From Dyadobacter sp. (GTDB lineage Bacteria; Bacteroidota; Bacteroidia; Cytophagales; Spirosomataceae), in assembly GCF_017744695.1 (NCBI RefSeq), contig NZ_JAGIAS010000004.1, positions 269,303-333,302 on the forward strand: a DNA stretch of 64,000 nt. Direction: 5' to 3'. The position numbers and the translations under genes are program-made. Of this stretch, positions 26,755 through 34,884 are shown one piece after another; the first letter of the stretch is position 1; each line of letters opens with the position of its first letter. The notes beneath the pieces were generated by a model. It was not told where the DNA came from, ran no database searches, and was given only the letters and a program-made list of their open reading frames with translations.

Positions 26755-27771
26755 ATGAAAACGGGAATGAACAACAGTTATACATGGCGGTTGGCCCTGC
26801 TGGCACTGGGCATCGTGGGCGCCGCTGTGCAGGCGGATGCGCAAGCGCTCACACGCAGGGACGCGGACGAGATACGCGTGCTGGCGCGCGAGAAAGTGAA
26901 GGGCCTCAATGATCTGCTCAATGCGATTGCCAACGAGGACCTCAGCAACTACGAGCGCCGCTACCTGATGATGAACAGCTATATGCCCAGCAACGATCAG
27001 ATTTTCATCAACGACGGCGTAATCGTAGAGGATGATGTGGATCCCGGGCACAAAAGCAGCGCCCCGGGCCTCGATACGCCCATTGAGAAATACCTCAGCA
27101 ATTTCGACCTGTTTTATACCAAATCGGAAACCAATACCATTGAATTCACCAGCCTGGTCGTTTCGGACGTCAAAGTCGATAAATACCCGTTCGTGAAGGT
27201 TTTTTACACCCAGCATTTCAAAGGCAAAAGCAATAAGGACAATACCGCTTACACGCCCATCGCGCGGGTAGCCGAGCTCCGGGCCGACAAATCGGGCAAT
27301 GACTGGATCGTGTTTCTGACGCGCATCGCATTTAATTCCGCCGAAAGCGCCAAATCGGTGCCGGTAACGCCTAAACCTTCGGCTACCTATGATTCGCTGC
27401 AACGCAAAAAAGAGCCGGTCGTAAGCCGGGCAGCAGACCGTCCGCCGGTTGCAAAGCCCGAGGATGCCAAGGAAGGGGAACGGGTTTTCAAAGAGCTCAA
27501 CAAGCCCAATGCCGAAGCGGCAACCAATGCACGCAAATGGGGCGCGATCAAACTCGGGGCCGGTGTGGCTGCCCTCGCATTCGGGGCGGTGACTTACAGC
27601 ATGCTTAATAAAGATTACAAGGAATATAAAAAGCTCATAGACAACCCGGAAGGGCTCACCAGCTATGCCAAACCGGGCATTTACGTCTCGGTAGGCGCAG
27701 CGGCAGTCGGGCTCGGTGTATCGCTCACGTCGCTGTTCGATTTCAAGCGCGCCAAGCAGCTATCGCATTAA
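26755..27771 (+). CDS. Secreted or membrane T6SS-locus protein with NTF2-like domain and C-terminal hydrophobic helices
   Basis: A 338-residue protein with a signal peptide (LALLALGIVGAAVQADAQ). Residues about 30-195 have a helix then strand pattern that could be NTF2-like, with IEKYLSNFDLFY and VDKYPFVKVFYTQHF. A Pro/Lys/Asp linker follows. Two hydrophobic segments, at about 262-280 and 304-325, sit near the C terminus. It begins 4 bases after the OmpA gene stop. Its domain order parallels the 24.3-kb protein, so the two may be partners. It is a candidate T6SS-iii accessory subunit. Confidence 0.58.
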   Translation: MKTGMNNSYTWRLALLALGIVGAAVQADAQALTRRDADEIRVLAREKVKGLNDLLNAIANEDLSNYERRYLMMNSYMPSNDQIFINDGVIVEDDVDPGHKSSAPGLDTPIEKYLSNFDLFYTKSETNTIEFTSLVVSDVKVDKYPFVKVFYTQHFKGKSNKDNTAYTPIARVAELRADKSGNDWIVFLTRIAFNSAESAKSVPVTPKPSATYDSLQRKKEPVVSRAADRPPVAKPEDAKEGERVFKELNKPNAEAATNARKWGAIKLGAGVAALAFGAVTYSMLNKDYKEYKKLIDNPEGLTSYAKPGIYVSVGAAAVGLGVSLTSLFDFKRAKQLSH

Positions 27772-27861
27772 CGTAAATGCATACAACAAATTTTTTAACA
27801 TTCACCAGACTGAGAGCCCGAGGCCGAAAGCCGACAGCCAACAGCCGAAAGCCCCAAAACC

Positions 27862-28161
27862 ATGTCCCAACCCGCAGCAAGAATTGGCGATATGCACGTA
27901 TGCCCGATGGTTACCCCCGGAACGCCTCCGGTGCCCCATGTAGGCGGACCCGTGCTGCCCCCGGGCACCCCCACTGTGCTTATAGGCGGGCAGCCGGCCG
28001 CTTGTGCAGGCGATATGTGCCTATGTACGGGCCCGCCCGACTCCATTGTAATGGGTTCCACCTCCGTACTCATCGGCGGAAAACCGGCGGCACGTCTCGG
28101 CGACACCACCGCTCACGGCGGAACCATTGTAGCGGGCTGTCCCACAGTTTTGATCGGTTAG
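27862..28161 (+). CDS. PAAR-domain spike tip protein
   Basis: A 99-residue PAAR protein that caps the VgrG spike. Its three pseudo-repeats, each with the form PTVLIGG or TSVLIGGKPAARLGD, are diagnostic. Zn-binding His/Cys residues are placed early (MHVCP), in the middle (ACAGDMCLC) and late (AHGG, AGCP). There is no C-terminal toxin extension, so it is a bare tip. It lies directly before tssB. Confidence 0.93.
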   Translation: MSQPAARIGDMHVCPMVTPGTPPVPHVGGPVLPPGTPTVLIGGQPAACAGDMCLCTGPPDSIVMGSTSVLIGGKPAARLGDTTAHGGTIVAGCPTVLIG

Positions 28162-28193
28162 CAACAACAGTATTTACTTAATCCTATACAACT

Positions 28194-28643
28194 ATGTTCA
28201 ACTACGGAATTGGCGGTAATGAACGCAAAATTGATCAGTCCAATGAAGGGATTGCTGATATTCCTCAAAACCGCACCCTTTTTGCCACGCAGCTGACCGG
28301 CGAACCGTCGCCGCGGCCGGAAATGGTTTACGATCTCAAAACCACCGAAGAAGTTTTCGCGCATTATCAGCCCGAGGCGGAAGTAGAGTTCATCACTTCC
28401 GACGGCAGTTTTATCAATGAGAACCTGCGGTTCAGGAATCTCGGGGATTTTGGTAAAAAAGGGATCATCGCCCAAAGCGCATTCCTGCAAGATCTCGACG
28501 CGCGCAGCGAGGCCTACCAGCAAGTGGTAAGGCATCTCAAAGTGAATAAAATTCTCAAAGCAGCATTGGAAAAACCAGAAGCCAAGGCCGCATTACTGGG
28601 CGTATTCCAGACGCTGATTAACGAGTTGGAGGAGGCGGGATAA
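28194..28643 (+). CDS. tssB: Type VI sheath small subunit TssB
   Basis: A 149-residue sheath protein. MVYDLKTTEEVFAHYQPE and FRNLGDFGKKGIIAQS near the middle, followed by a helical C-terminal region (YQQVVRHLKVNKILK), match TssB of the T6SS-iii class. With TssC it builds the contractile sheath. It is directly followed by an inverted repeat and tssC. Confidence 0.85.
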   Translation: MFNYGIGGNERKIDQSNEGIADIPQNRTLFATQLTGEPSPRPEMVYDLKTTEEVFAHYQPEAEVEFITSDGSFINENLRFRNLGDFGKKGIIAQSAFLQDLDARSEAYQQVVRHLKVNKILKAALEKPEAKAALLGVFQTLINELEEAG

Positions 28644-28656
28644 CGCTAAGAGAGTT

Positions 28657-28783
28657 AATGATTGAATGACCGAATGATTGAATGACTGAATACCTCCGGT
28701 CGGAGTGTGGTGAGTAATTCAAAATACACGGCACCATTCAATCCACAATTTATTCAATCATTCAATCATTCAGTCATTCAAAA
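28657..28783. repeat. Long imperfect palindrome upstream of tssC
   Basis: The left arm (about 28661-28691) is made of repeated GAATGATT/GAATGACT words. The right arm (about 28751-28782) is its inverted copy; about 29 of 32 bases can pair. The roughly 60-base loop contains ACCTCCGGT, which can fold by itself. The same design recurs after tssC. The right arm ends 6 bases before the tssC start, so folding could affect its translation. Confidence 0.8.
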
Positions 28784-28788
28784 CTAAA

Positions 28789-30156
28789 ATGGCAGACGAT
28801 ACAAAAACATCCCAAGAAGCCACCCCAGCCCTCCGCGAACGCGTAGCTGTTCCGCTGGAAACCGGCTTGCCGCTTCTTGCCAAATATGGCAGCTACGATC
28901 TCGTGGAGACGATCATCGAAGGCGCCGCAAATATCAACCCCGAGAAAAAGGCCCGGAAAAAGATATTCCTCACCGAAGCCGACAAGAAGAAAGAGCGCCA
29001 GCAACTGAAAAAGCGCCTGGAACTATGGTCGGAGCTGCTGAGCAGCGCAGAGAGTGTGCCGGACATGATCGAAGCCGGTCAGAAACAGGCAGATTCCGCA
29101 TTTGAATTATTGAAAGAAAACCTGGGCAAGGCTGTGGAGCAGATCCGCCCGCTGGAACAGTCGTACCGCTCTGTGGCGATGTTTTTCAAAAACACCGAAC
29201 AGGACAAGGTCAAAAACGTCACATTCATGAATGCGGCGGCCGATCAGTTACAGGATCTCGACGTGACCACGTTCATCGATGCCGTGGGCGAGGAACTTGC
29301 ATCGAAATACGACCGCCTCGATCTGCGCGAAAACTATTCGATCCTGAATGTACCAGGCTACCTGGGCTCGGGAAAAGTGGTGGATAAATGGGCGAAAATG
29401 GCTCATAAAAACAAGGTAATGCTCCTGACCGACTTCATGCACCTGGATGCGCCCGAGGATGTGATGGAGCTCTTTGAATCGGCTAACCTGACCGGCGGAG
29501 CGGCACATTTATCGAACGTCATGATGACCTGCAATTGGCTGGTAGGCCGTGCGAAACACGACGACCTGGGTGAAGAGGACGATTTGTACATCCCACCATC
29601 GACCGCATTGGCGGGTAATGTGTACAAAACGCTGATGTCGCAAGTGGCTGCCGGTAAAAAACACGGTACGCTCAGCGAAGTGGACGGTGTGAGGTTCCCG
29701 CTTAAAAAATCGGAGATCGCCGATCTGGAAAAAATGGGGCTGATCCCGATGGTGAATGAATACAGCAAGGTAATGGCGTTCTCTGCCAAAACCCTGTTCA
29801 ACGGAGATAATGTAGGATTGCAGACCTATTCGGTTGTCCGCGTTTTTGATTACATCACCAAAGTGCTGATCGATTTCCTGAACCGCCGCGCATTTGAAAA
29901 CTTTGATTATAACACCAAGAATGACCTGAAAAAGCAGATCATCAAGTTTCTCGACAGCGTTACCGGCCCCGGCAAGCTCATCGAGAAGTTCAGCGTGATG
30001 CGTTTCGAGCAAGATAAGGACCAGAAGGACAAGGTTTACCTCGATATCCACATGGTGCCCTATTTCCCAGCGAAAAACTTCATGATAGCACTCACGGGAC
30101 AGAAAGGAGATGACCTGGACGCTGCGGCCTGGGCGGCGGAGTATGCGCAACAGTAG
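28789..30156 (+). CDS. tssC: Type VI sheath large subunit TssC (DUF5458-type)
   Basis: A 455-residue sheath protein. A charged N-terminal part (about 1-100) is followed by the core with FMNAAADQLQDLDVTTFID, NVPGYLGSG, NVMMTCNWLVGRAKHDD and RFPLKKSEIADLEKMGLIP. The C terminus (YLDIHMVPYFPAKNFMIAL) contributes the sheath handshake strand. The length and layout match the TssC form typical of Bacteroidetes T6SS-iii. It is flanked by two palindromic repeats. Confidence 0.9.
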   Translation: MADDTKTSQEATPALRERVAVPLETGLPLLAKYGSYDLVETIIEGAANINPEKKARKKIFLTEADKKKERQQLKKRLELWSELLSSAESVPDMIEAGQKQADSAFELLKENLGKAVEQIRPLEQSYRSVAMFFKNTEQDKVKNVTFMNAAADQLQDLDVTTFIDAVGEELASKYDRLDLRENYSILNVPGYLGSGKVVDKWAKMAHKNKVMLLTDFMHLDAPEDVMELFESANLTGGAAHLSNVMMTCNWLVGRAKHDDLGEEDDLYIPPSTALAGNVYKTLMSQVAAGKKHGTLSEVDGVRFPLKKSEIADLEKMGLIPMVNEYSKVMAFSAKTLFNGDNVGLQTYSVVRVFDYITKVLIDFLNRRAFENFDYNTKNDLKKQIIKFLDSVTGPGKLIEKFSVMRFEQDKDQKDKVYLDIHMVPYFPAKNFMIALTGQKGDDLDAAAWAAEYAQQ

Positions 30157-30162
30157 TAATGT

Positions 30163-30272
30163 CGAATGATTGAATGACTGAATGACCGAATACCTCCGGT
30201 CAAAGTCAGGCTGTCACTCAAAAAGTCAAACGCCTATTCAATCATTCAGTCATTCAGTCATTCAATCATTAA
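30163..30272. repeat. Long imperfect palindrome downstream of tssC
   Basis: A second copy of the octamer-built palindrome: left arm about 30163-30191, right arm about 30235-30270. It shares GAATGATTGAATGACTGAAT and GAATACCTCCGGTC with the copy before tssC. It ends 8 bases before the next start codon. Confidence 0.78.
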
Positions 30273-30280
30273 GACTAGCG

Positions 30281-30688
30281 ATGCCCTACAGCGCAAACGT
30301 AAAAATCGACGGCGATCACGAGTACAGCGTCATGTTCATGCAATTCGAGTTGCATCAGACGGTGGACGACGCCATGTCCATTACCTCGCCGATCCAGTGG
30401 GCGCATTTGTATATGGAGCTGGAAATGGTCCTCGACGATTTTCTGGTCGAATGGGCCAACAAGCCATCGCAGAAATACGATCTCACGGTGGAGCAGTTCG
30501 GTGAAACAGGTTCTTTCAAAACGCTGAGTTTCAAAGAAGCTGTTTGTATCGAATTTGTGGAAATGTTTGACGACGGTACCGACGATCTCGATAAGGCGCT
30601 TTCCAGCCGGTTACAGAATTTTATTACCTGCATTACGGTGACCGCCGGAAATGTGGAAATCAACGAAGCGAAACTCGAAAATTTCTAG
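30281..30688 (+). CDS. TssD/Hcp-like tube protein paralogue A
   Basis: A 135-residue protein. The ATG at 30281 is preferred over the earlier in-frame start at 30182, which would run through the palindrome. Beta-rich segments and the block KTLSFKEAVCIEFVEMFDD resemble the strand pattern shared by Bacteroidetes TssD proteins. It sits between tssC and vgrG together with a second such gene. It may be a tube-initiating or baseplate-hub variant, not the bulk tube protein (inference). Confidence 0.65.
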   Translation: MPYSANVKIDGDHEYSVMFMQFELHQTVDDAMSITSPIQWAHLYMELEMVLDDFLVEWANKPSQKYDLTVEQFGETGSFKTLSFKEAVCIEFVEMFDDGTDDLDKALSSRLQNFITCITVTAGNVEINEAKLENF

Positions 30689-30691
30689 AAA

Positions 30692-31192
30692 ATGGCTGAG
30701 CAGGATGCGACCATAGGCGTAGAAGCACATTTGACGCTCGACGGGAAGGAGTTTACGGTCAAAAAGATGGCCTACGGATGCAACCGTAATGCCGACGAGC
30801 GCGGAAGTCCGACGGACTCGCCCAAAGCACGGCTGATCCGCATGACGATTGCTCCGGCGCAAAACGATGATTTTGCATTGCTCTACGACTGGGCTTTCAA
30901 AAATGACCGTCAACTGAGCGGGAAAGTCGAATTCAAATACGACAACGACTCGCAAATCCTGCGCAAAATGGAATTCGATGAAGCCTATTGCGTCGGCTTC
31001 CGGGAGTCGTTCCGGGCGCAGCAATCGACCATCCGCGGAAACAAGCTGGCACATGTGCCGGATACGAAAGGCTATTTGCCGCAGCACAGGGGCAAGGATT
31101 ATTTCCTGCGCGACAGCAGCCTCGCATTGGTTTACGAACTGGTAATCCTGCCCCAGAAAGTCAGAATCGGTCAGGTTGAAATAAGCAGCTAA
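30692..31192 (+). CDS. TssD/Hcp-like tube protein paralogue B
   Basis: A 166-residue protein. EAHLTLDGKEFTVKKMAYGC at the start and RKMEFDEAYCVGFRESF in the second half follow the TssD pattern (core strand then F/L-x-EAYCV). A roughly 35-residue insert (RGNKLAHVPDTKGYLPQHRG) before the last strand sets it apart from Hcp at 33.1 kb. It starts 3 bases after paralogue A ends and directly abuts vgrG, so it is translationally linked to the spike gene. Confidence 0.65.
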   Translation: MAEQDATIGVEAHLTLDGKEFTVKKMAYGCNRNADERGSPTDSPKARLIRMTIAPAQNDDFALLYDWAFKNDRQLSGKVEFKYDNDSQILRKMEFDEAYCVGFRESFRAQQSTIRGNKLAHVPDTKGYLPQHRGKDYFLRDSSLALVYELVILPQKVRIGQVEISS

Positions 31193-33031
31193 ATGGCAAG
31201 ACAAGTTAACACGAGCATTGAAATCGAAGGCGGCGTGGAGATCACCCGGCACCTTGGGTTGGTGATCGAGCAGGATTTGTTCGCCCACCACTGGTTCGAG
31301 CTATTGGTCCCGTTCGATCAGCTGGAAGATGAGGGAGAGCATTTTTTCAACCGCTCGCACCGTGCGGTCATGGGCAAAAAAATAACATTTTCATTCAGTC
31401 CGCGCCTCGGTTCCGATTCCTTCGACTTCGTATTTCAAGGCATTGTGACCGAGATCCGCCTTCGCAGCCTGTCCGACATGAGCAGCGCATTTGTACTGAA
31501 AGGATACAGCCCGACGATCGTCCTGGAAGATTCCGTGCAGCGGCGGTCGTTCCTGCGTTCCTCCGTTCAGGACCTTTTCAACAATGTACTGCAACCGTAC
31601 CCGCAAAATCTGCTCCGGAAGCAGCTCAACCCCGAAAATGGAAGCCGGCGGGTTCCTTTTACGCAATACAACGAAAGCAACTACAAATTTCTCTGCCGCG
31701 TAGCCGACCGTTGCTGCGAGTGGTTCTATTACAATGGCCGCGAACTCGTGCTGGGTAACAACAACTCGGAGGAAGTGGACTTCCTGGTCGACGGTTTACA
31801 GAATTTCGACGTTGCCATCCGGTTGCAACCCACGGTATTCTCCTTTGAAGGCTATAATTACACGGTTCCCGAAACTTTTACAGGGCAATCGTCCACACAA
31901 AACGTAGATGGCCTCACAGCGCTGAGCGAATTCGCATTGGAACAATCCGATAGCCTTTTTGCCCAAACATCCCTCCTGCCAGCGCCGGAAATTATCGGAA
32001 ACCAGGGAGAAATCGACGAGCTGACCCAGATGGAGCGCTCTGCCAGGGTTACTTCGATGGTCGATTTCAAAGGTTCGGGGGAAACGCCAACCATGAGCGT
32101 AGGTACCGTACTGGCCGTTAAAGGGCAGCGCCTCAACGAGCGCGGCGAATCCTATGAAGAGAATTTCGGCAAATACCGCGTGGTGCATATCCGCCATGAA
32201 GTCAATACAGCCGGTAGCTATCAGAATACGTTCAATGCAGTGCCCGAATCGGCCCAGCATCCGCCCAACAACCCGTATGTGCGTAATCCTCTGGGAGAAA
32301 CCGAGCAGGCGGAAGTGATCGCCAACGACGATAGTGAAAGCCTCGGACGCGTACGCGTGAAGTTTTTCTGGGGACAGGGCCGCCAACAGGACCAGGAATC
32401 GTACTGGATGCGGGTAGGAACCCTCCACAATGCGGACGGAAGAGGCGTCAACTTCGTGCCCGAGGTCGGGGCGAAGGTTATGGTGGGGTACGAAGGTAAT
32501 CTGGCTGAGAATCCTTTCGTACTGACCTGCCTGTACCCGAAACCGGAGGAGGACATTGATTATTCCCCTGAAAACAACGATGTGAAGGTGATCGCCACCC
32601 GCTCGGGGAACATGATGATATTCATCGATAAGGAGGGCGACGCCAAAATCCAGATCAGCAACCGGAACAAGACCGATACCTTCCTGGAATTCGCATTCAA
32701 AGACGACGGCCAGATCAGGCTCCATGTAGAAAACGGGTTGGTCGAAGTCAAATCGAAGGAAATCAAGATCGAGGCCAGCACAGACATTACCGTCAGTGCG
32801 GGAGGGAAATTCGATTTGCATGCCGGCGAAATCGCTATGAAGGCCGACCAGAACATTAAAATAGAAAGCGGTACCGACACCAAAATCAAGGCAGGTACCG
32901 AGTTCGAGGCCGAAGGTACCGCAACCGCAAAAGTAAAGGGAGCGCAACTCAGCCTCGAAGCCGACGCCATGGCCGAATTGAAATCCAGTGCCGCCACCGT
33001 CGTGCAAGGTAACCCGATCATGCTCAACTAA
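31193..33031 (+). CDS. vgrG: VgrG spike protein (TssI)
   Basis: A 612-residue spike trimer subunit. A gp27-like N-terminal hub domain (to about residue 370) contains NESNYKFLCRVADRCCEWFYYNG. A gp5-like OB domain (about 380-460) has LGRVRVKFFWGQ and SYWMRVGTLHN. A C-terminal beta-helix with repeated VEVKSKEIKIEAS and KADQNIKIESGTD strands ends at QGNPIMLN. There is no extra C-terminal effector domain. The ATG follows the previous stop codon without a gap. Confidence 0.93.
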   Translation: MARQVNTSIEIEGGVEITRHLGLVIEQDLFAHHWFELLVPFDQLEDEGEHFFNRSHRAVMGKKITFSFSPRLGSDSFDFVFQGIVTEIRLRSLSDMSSAFVLKGYSPTIVLEDSVQRRSFLRSSVQDLFNNVLQPYPQNLLRKQLNPENGSRRVPFTQYNESNYKFLCRVADRCCEWFYYNGRELVLGNNNSEEVDFLVDGLQNFDVAIRLQPTVFSFEGYNYTVPETFTGQSSTQNVDGLTALSEFALEQSDSLFAQTSLLPAPEIIGNQGEIDELTQMERSARVTSMVDFKGSGETPTMSVGTVLAVKGQRLNERGESYEENFGKYRVVHIRHEVNTAGSYQNTFNAVPESAQHPPNNPYVRNPLGETEQAEVIANDDSESLGRVRVKFFWGQGRQQDQESYWMRVGTLHNADGRGVNFVPEVGAKVMVGYEGNLAENPFVLTCLYPKPEEDIDYSPENNDVKVIATRSGNMMIFIDKEGDAKIQISNRNKTDTFLEFAFKDDGQIRLHVENGLVEVKSKEIKIEASTDITVSAGGKFDLHAGEIAMKADQNIKIESGTDTKIKAGTEFEAEGTATAKVKGAQLSLEADAMAELKSSAATVVQGNPIMLN

Positions 33032-33078
33032 GTCAATATGTCCATAATCAATTCATTCACTTTTAAACACTTACAACT

Positions 33079-33495
33079 ATGCCAGCTTCAAGTTTTGACG
33101 CTTATTTCACCTGGGATGGCGGCCCGTCGGGCGACGGCATCGCCGTGATCTCATGCAGCTACTCCCTGTCGCAATCCACCGACGATAAAGGACGTGTTTC
33201 TTCCAAAGTGTATGGCGGGAATGTGTTCATACAAGTTGACTCATCCAGCGCCGACGACAGCAAGAAACTCTGGGAATGGATGGTCGACCCGGACGGCAAA
33301 AAGGCTTCCGCAAAGATCACCTTCAAGAATGTAGACGAAGAGCAAACACAAAAGGAGCTCGAACTTACCGACGTGTATTGCGTGCAATATGCGGAAAGCT
33401 TCGTAGAAACCGGCGCCATGCCGATGACGACCAGCATTACGCTGTCGGCACGCGAAATCAAACTGTTCGGCACCCCACACACCAACCGCTGGTAA
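33079..33495 (+). CDS. tssD: Hcp tube protein (TssD)
   Basis: A 138-residue protein, the likely main tube subunit. It starts MPASSFDAYFTWDGGPSG and continues with CSYSLSQSTDDKGRVSSKVYGG, a TssD/Hcp opening found in Bacteroidetes. KELELTDVYCVQYAESFVE and ITLSAREIKLFG close the fold. It is the last forward gene before the inverted tssN and is likely the most highly made secreted component. Confidence 0.88.
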   Translation: MPASSFDAYFTWDGGPSGDGIAVISCSYSLSQSTDDKGRVSSKVYGGNVFIQVDSSSADDSKKLWEWMVDPDGKKASAKITFKNVDEEQTQKELELTDVYCVQYAESFVETGAMPMTTSITLSAREIKLFGTPHTNRW

Positions 33496-33498
33496 GCT

Positions 33499-33604
33499 AT
33501 GTCATGTTGAGCGGAGCGGCCGCCGCTGCGGTCGAAACACTCTTTACGGCAACACCGTACATGCGCTTCGACCGCCCGGCGGCCCGGTCCGCTCAGCGCG
33601 ACAT
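33499..33604. repeat. TGTCA...TGACA-family palindromic repeat between hcp and tssN
   Basis: The left arm TGTCATGTTGAGCGGA... (from 33500) pairs imperfectly with the right arm ...GGTCCGCTCAGCGCGACA (to 33603). It belongs to the same family as the repeats at 53398 and 57194. It fills the gap between two convergent genes and could act as a bidirectional transcript end. Confidence 0.75.
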
Positions 33605-33608
33605 TCCA

Positions 33609-34376
33609 CTACGCCCGCACTGCCACGATCGTCTCATTATCGACAATGTGGTTAGCCTGAAATGTAAGGTCCGGATCCATGTAAACGCGGCGTTTGTACC
33701 AGGGCAATTTTTTATAGAAATGCCAGCCGTAAGGCGCGCCGTCGGGCGCGAGGTATTCCACCGGGCTACCCGGGTTGCGGTCGTTGTAGTCGTTCAGAAA
33801 GATAAAAAACAGCTCGCCGAATAGCATGGAATGCGGCGCTTTGGCCCGGAAGTTCGTGAATGCGGCCTCATCGGCCTTTTTGGTAAACTCAAACTGGATG
33901 ACCAGCACGCGGGAGAGGTCGAGCAGGTCCATATCCGGCAATGGCTGGCCCACGGGGTAATACCACTTTTTGTACTCTTTGGGCGGTATTTCGAGGTAGC
34001 TCTGATAAACCCTGGCCACAAAAACCGGGAAAACGAAGCCGACCAACGCCGTGGCCATACCCACGCCCTTGAAAAGCTCGTGAGCTATTTTGTGGTAAAT
34101 GAATACAATGACTAACGCGGTAACTAAGGTGATCAGTAATGTAAAACCGATTGCCCGCGCCGAGCGGTTTTCAAACAGACTCCCAAACCATTGTGAAAGG
34201 AGGTAAACATGCAGAATGCCGAATACCAGAAAGCACCCTACCGCCATCGGGTAGGCGTCGCGGTAGTCGATCACCCAGAAGCCCAGTGCCCCTACCAATG
34301 TCAGCACGGCTATCAGAACGACTGCATACAATAGTTGGAGACGTTGCGTGACAGTTTTAACAAACGGAAGGTTCAT
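33609..34376 (-). CDS. tssN: Type VI secretion membrane protein TssN
   Basis: A 255-residue protein on the opposite strand to the rest of the locus. Four hydrophobic helices occupy about residues 15-135. A soluble C-terminal half follows, containing DLLDLSRVLVIQFEFTKK, MLFGELFFIFLNDYN and PYGWHFYKKLPWYKR. This helix-then-soluble design matches TssN, a T6SS-iii membrane component. The ATG at 34376 is used because residues upstream of it look non-coding. The start faces tssE. Confidence 0.75.
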   Translation of the reverse strand: MNLPFVKTVTQRLQLLYAVVLIAVLTLVGALGFWVIDYRDAYPMAVGCFLVFGILHVYLLSQWFGSLFENRSARAIGFTLLITLVTALVIVFIYHKIAHELFKGVGMATALVGFVFPVFVARVYQSYLEIPPKEYKKWYYPVGQPLPDMDLLDLSRVLVIQFEFTKKADEAAFTNFRAKAPHSMLFGELFFIFLNDYNDRNPGSPVEYLAPDGAPYGWHFYKKLPWYKRRVYMDPDLTFQANHIVDNETIVAVRA

Positions 34377-34454
34377 CGGGGAGGTTGGAAGTTGGTGAAC
34401 AAACAAAAATAAGCCAGACTTTCATTAATACAACCACAATTTATTAAACGCCGG

Positions 34455-34883
34455 ATGGAAGATCAAAACTATTCTTTGCCTCTCGCGCTCGACCGCATCG
34501 TGGCCGGCCTGCCGCATCCGAAATGTCCTGACAGAGAGGCCATCCACCAGCATTTATACCTGCTAATGGTCACCCACTTCGACGAAAACCGTTTCGACAG
34601 TCGCTACGGTTGCGCGCTTTGGGAACATGACTTTTCTGTTTTGTCCCAAATCAAATGGAAAGACCTTATCCGCGAGTCGCTTGAAGAGGCCGTCGGTACC
34701 TATGAACCGAGGTTAACCAACGTCAAAATCCGGGTTGAAATGGAGGAATTTGAGGTTTTGAGTAAAACAAACAACTACATCCGCAAACGCGTGGGCATTG
34801 AGATCAAAGCCACCATCCGGCGGACCAACGAACCATTCATCTTCTTCGAACGCATTTTCATATCCCCTTTATCCATAGAATAA
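34455..34883 (+). CDS. tssE: Type VI baseplate protein TssE (gp25-like)
   Basis: A 142-residue baseplate wedge protein. FDSRYGCALWEHDFSV is the gp25/TssE signature, and the following strands (TNVKIRVEMEEFEV, RVGIEIKATIRRTNEPFIFF) complete the fold. It is separated from tssF by a single base, so it begins the tssE-F-G block. The 78-base gap to tssN is the shared upstream region of the two divergent genes. Confidence 0.9.
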   Translation: MEDQNYSLPLALDRIVAGLPHPKCPDREAIHQHLYLLMVTHFDENRFDSRYGCALWEHDFSVLSQIKWKDLIRESLEEAVGTYEPRLTNVKIRVEMEEFEVLSKTNNYIRKRVGIEIKATIRRTNEPFIFFERIFISPLSIE

Positions 34884-34884
34884 T

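Noticed and set aside
28657-30272. Possible CRISPR-like array
   Set aside because: Units are only about 8 bases, without spacers, and form inverted arms; no cas genes are present.
31796-33007. 403-codon minus-strand reading frame
   Set aside because: Shadow of vgrG; the sense frame has full domain structure.
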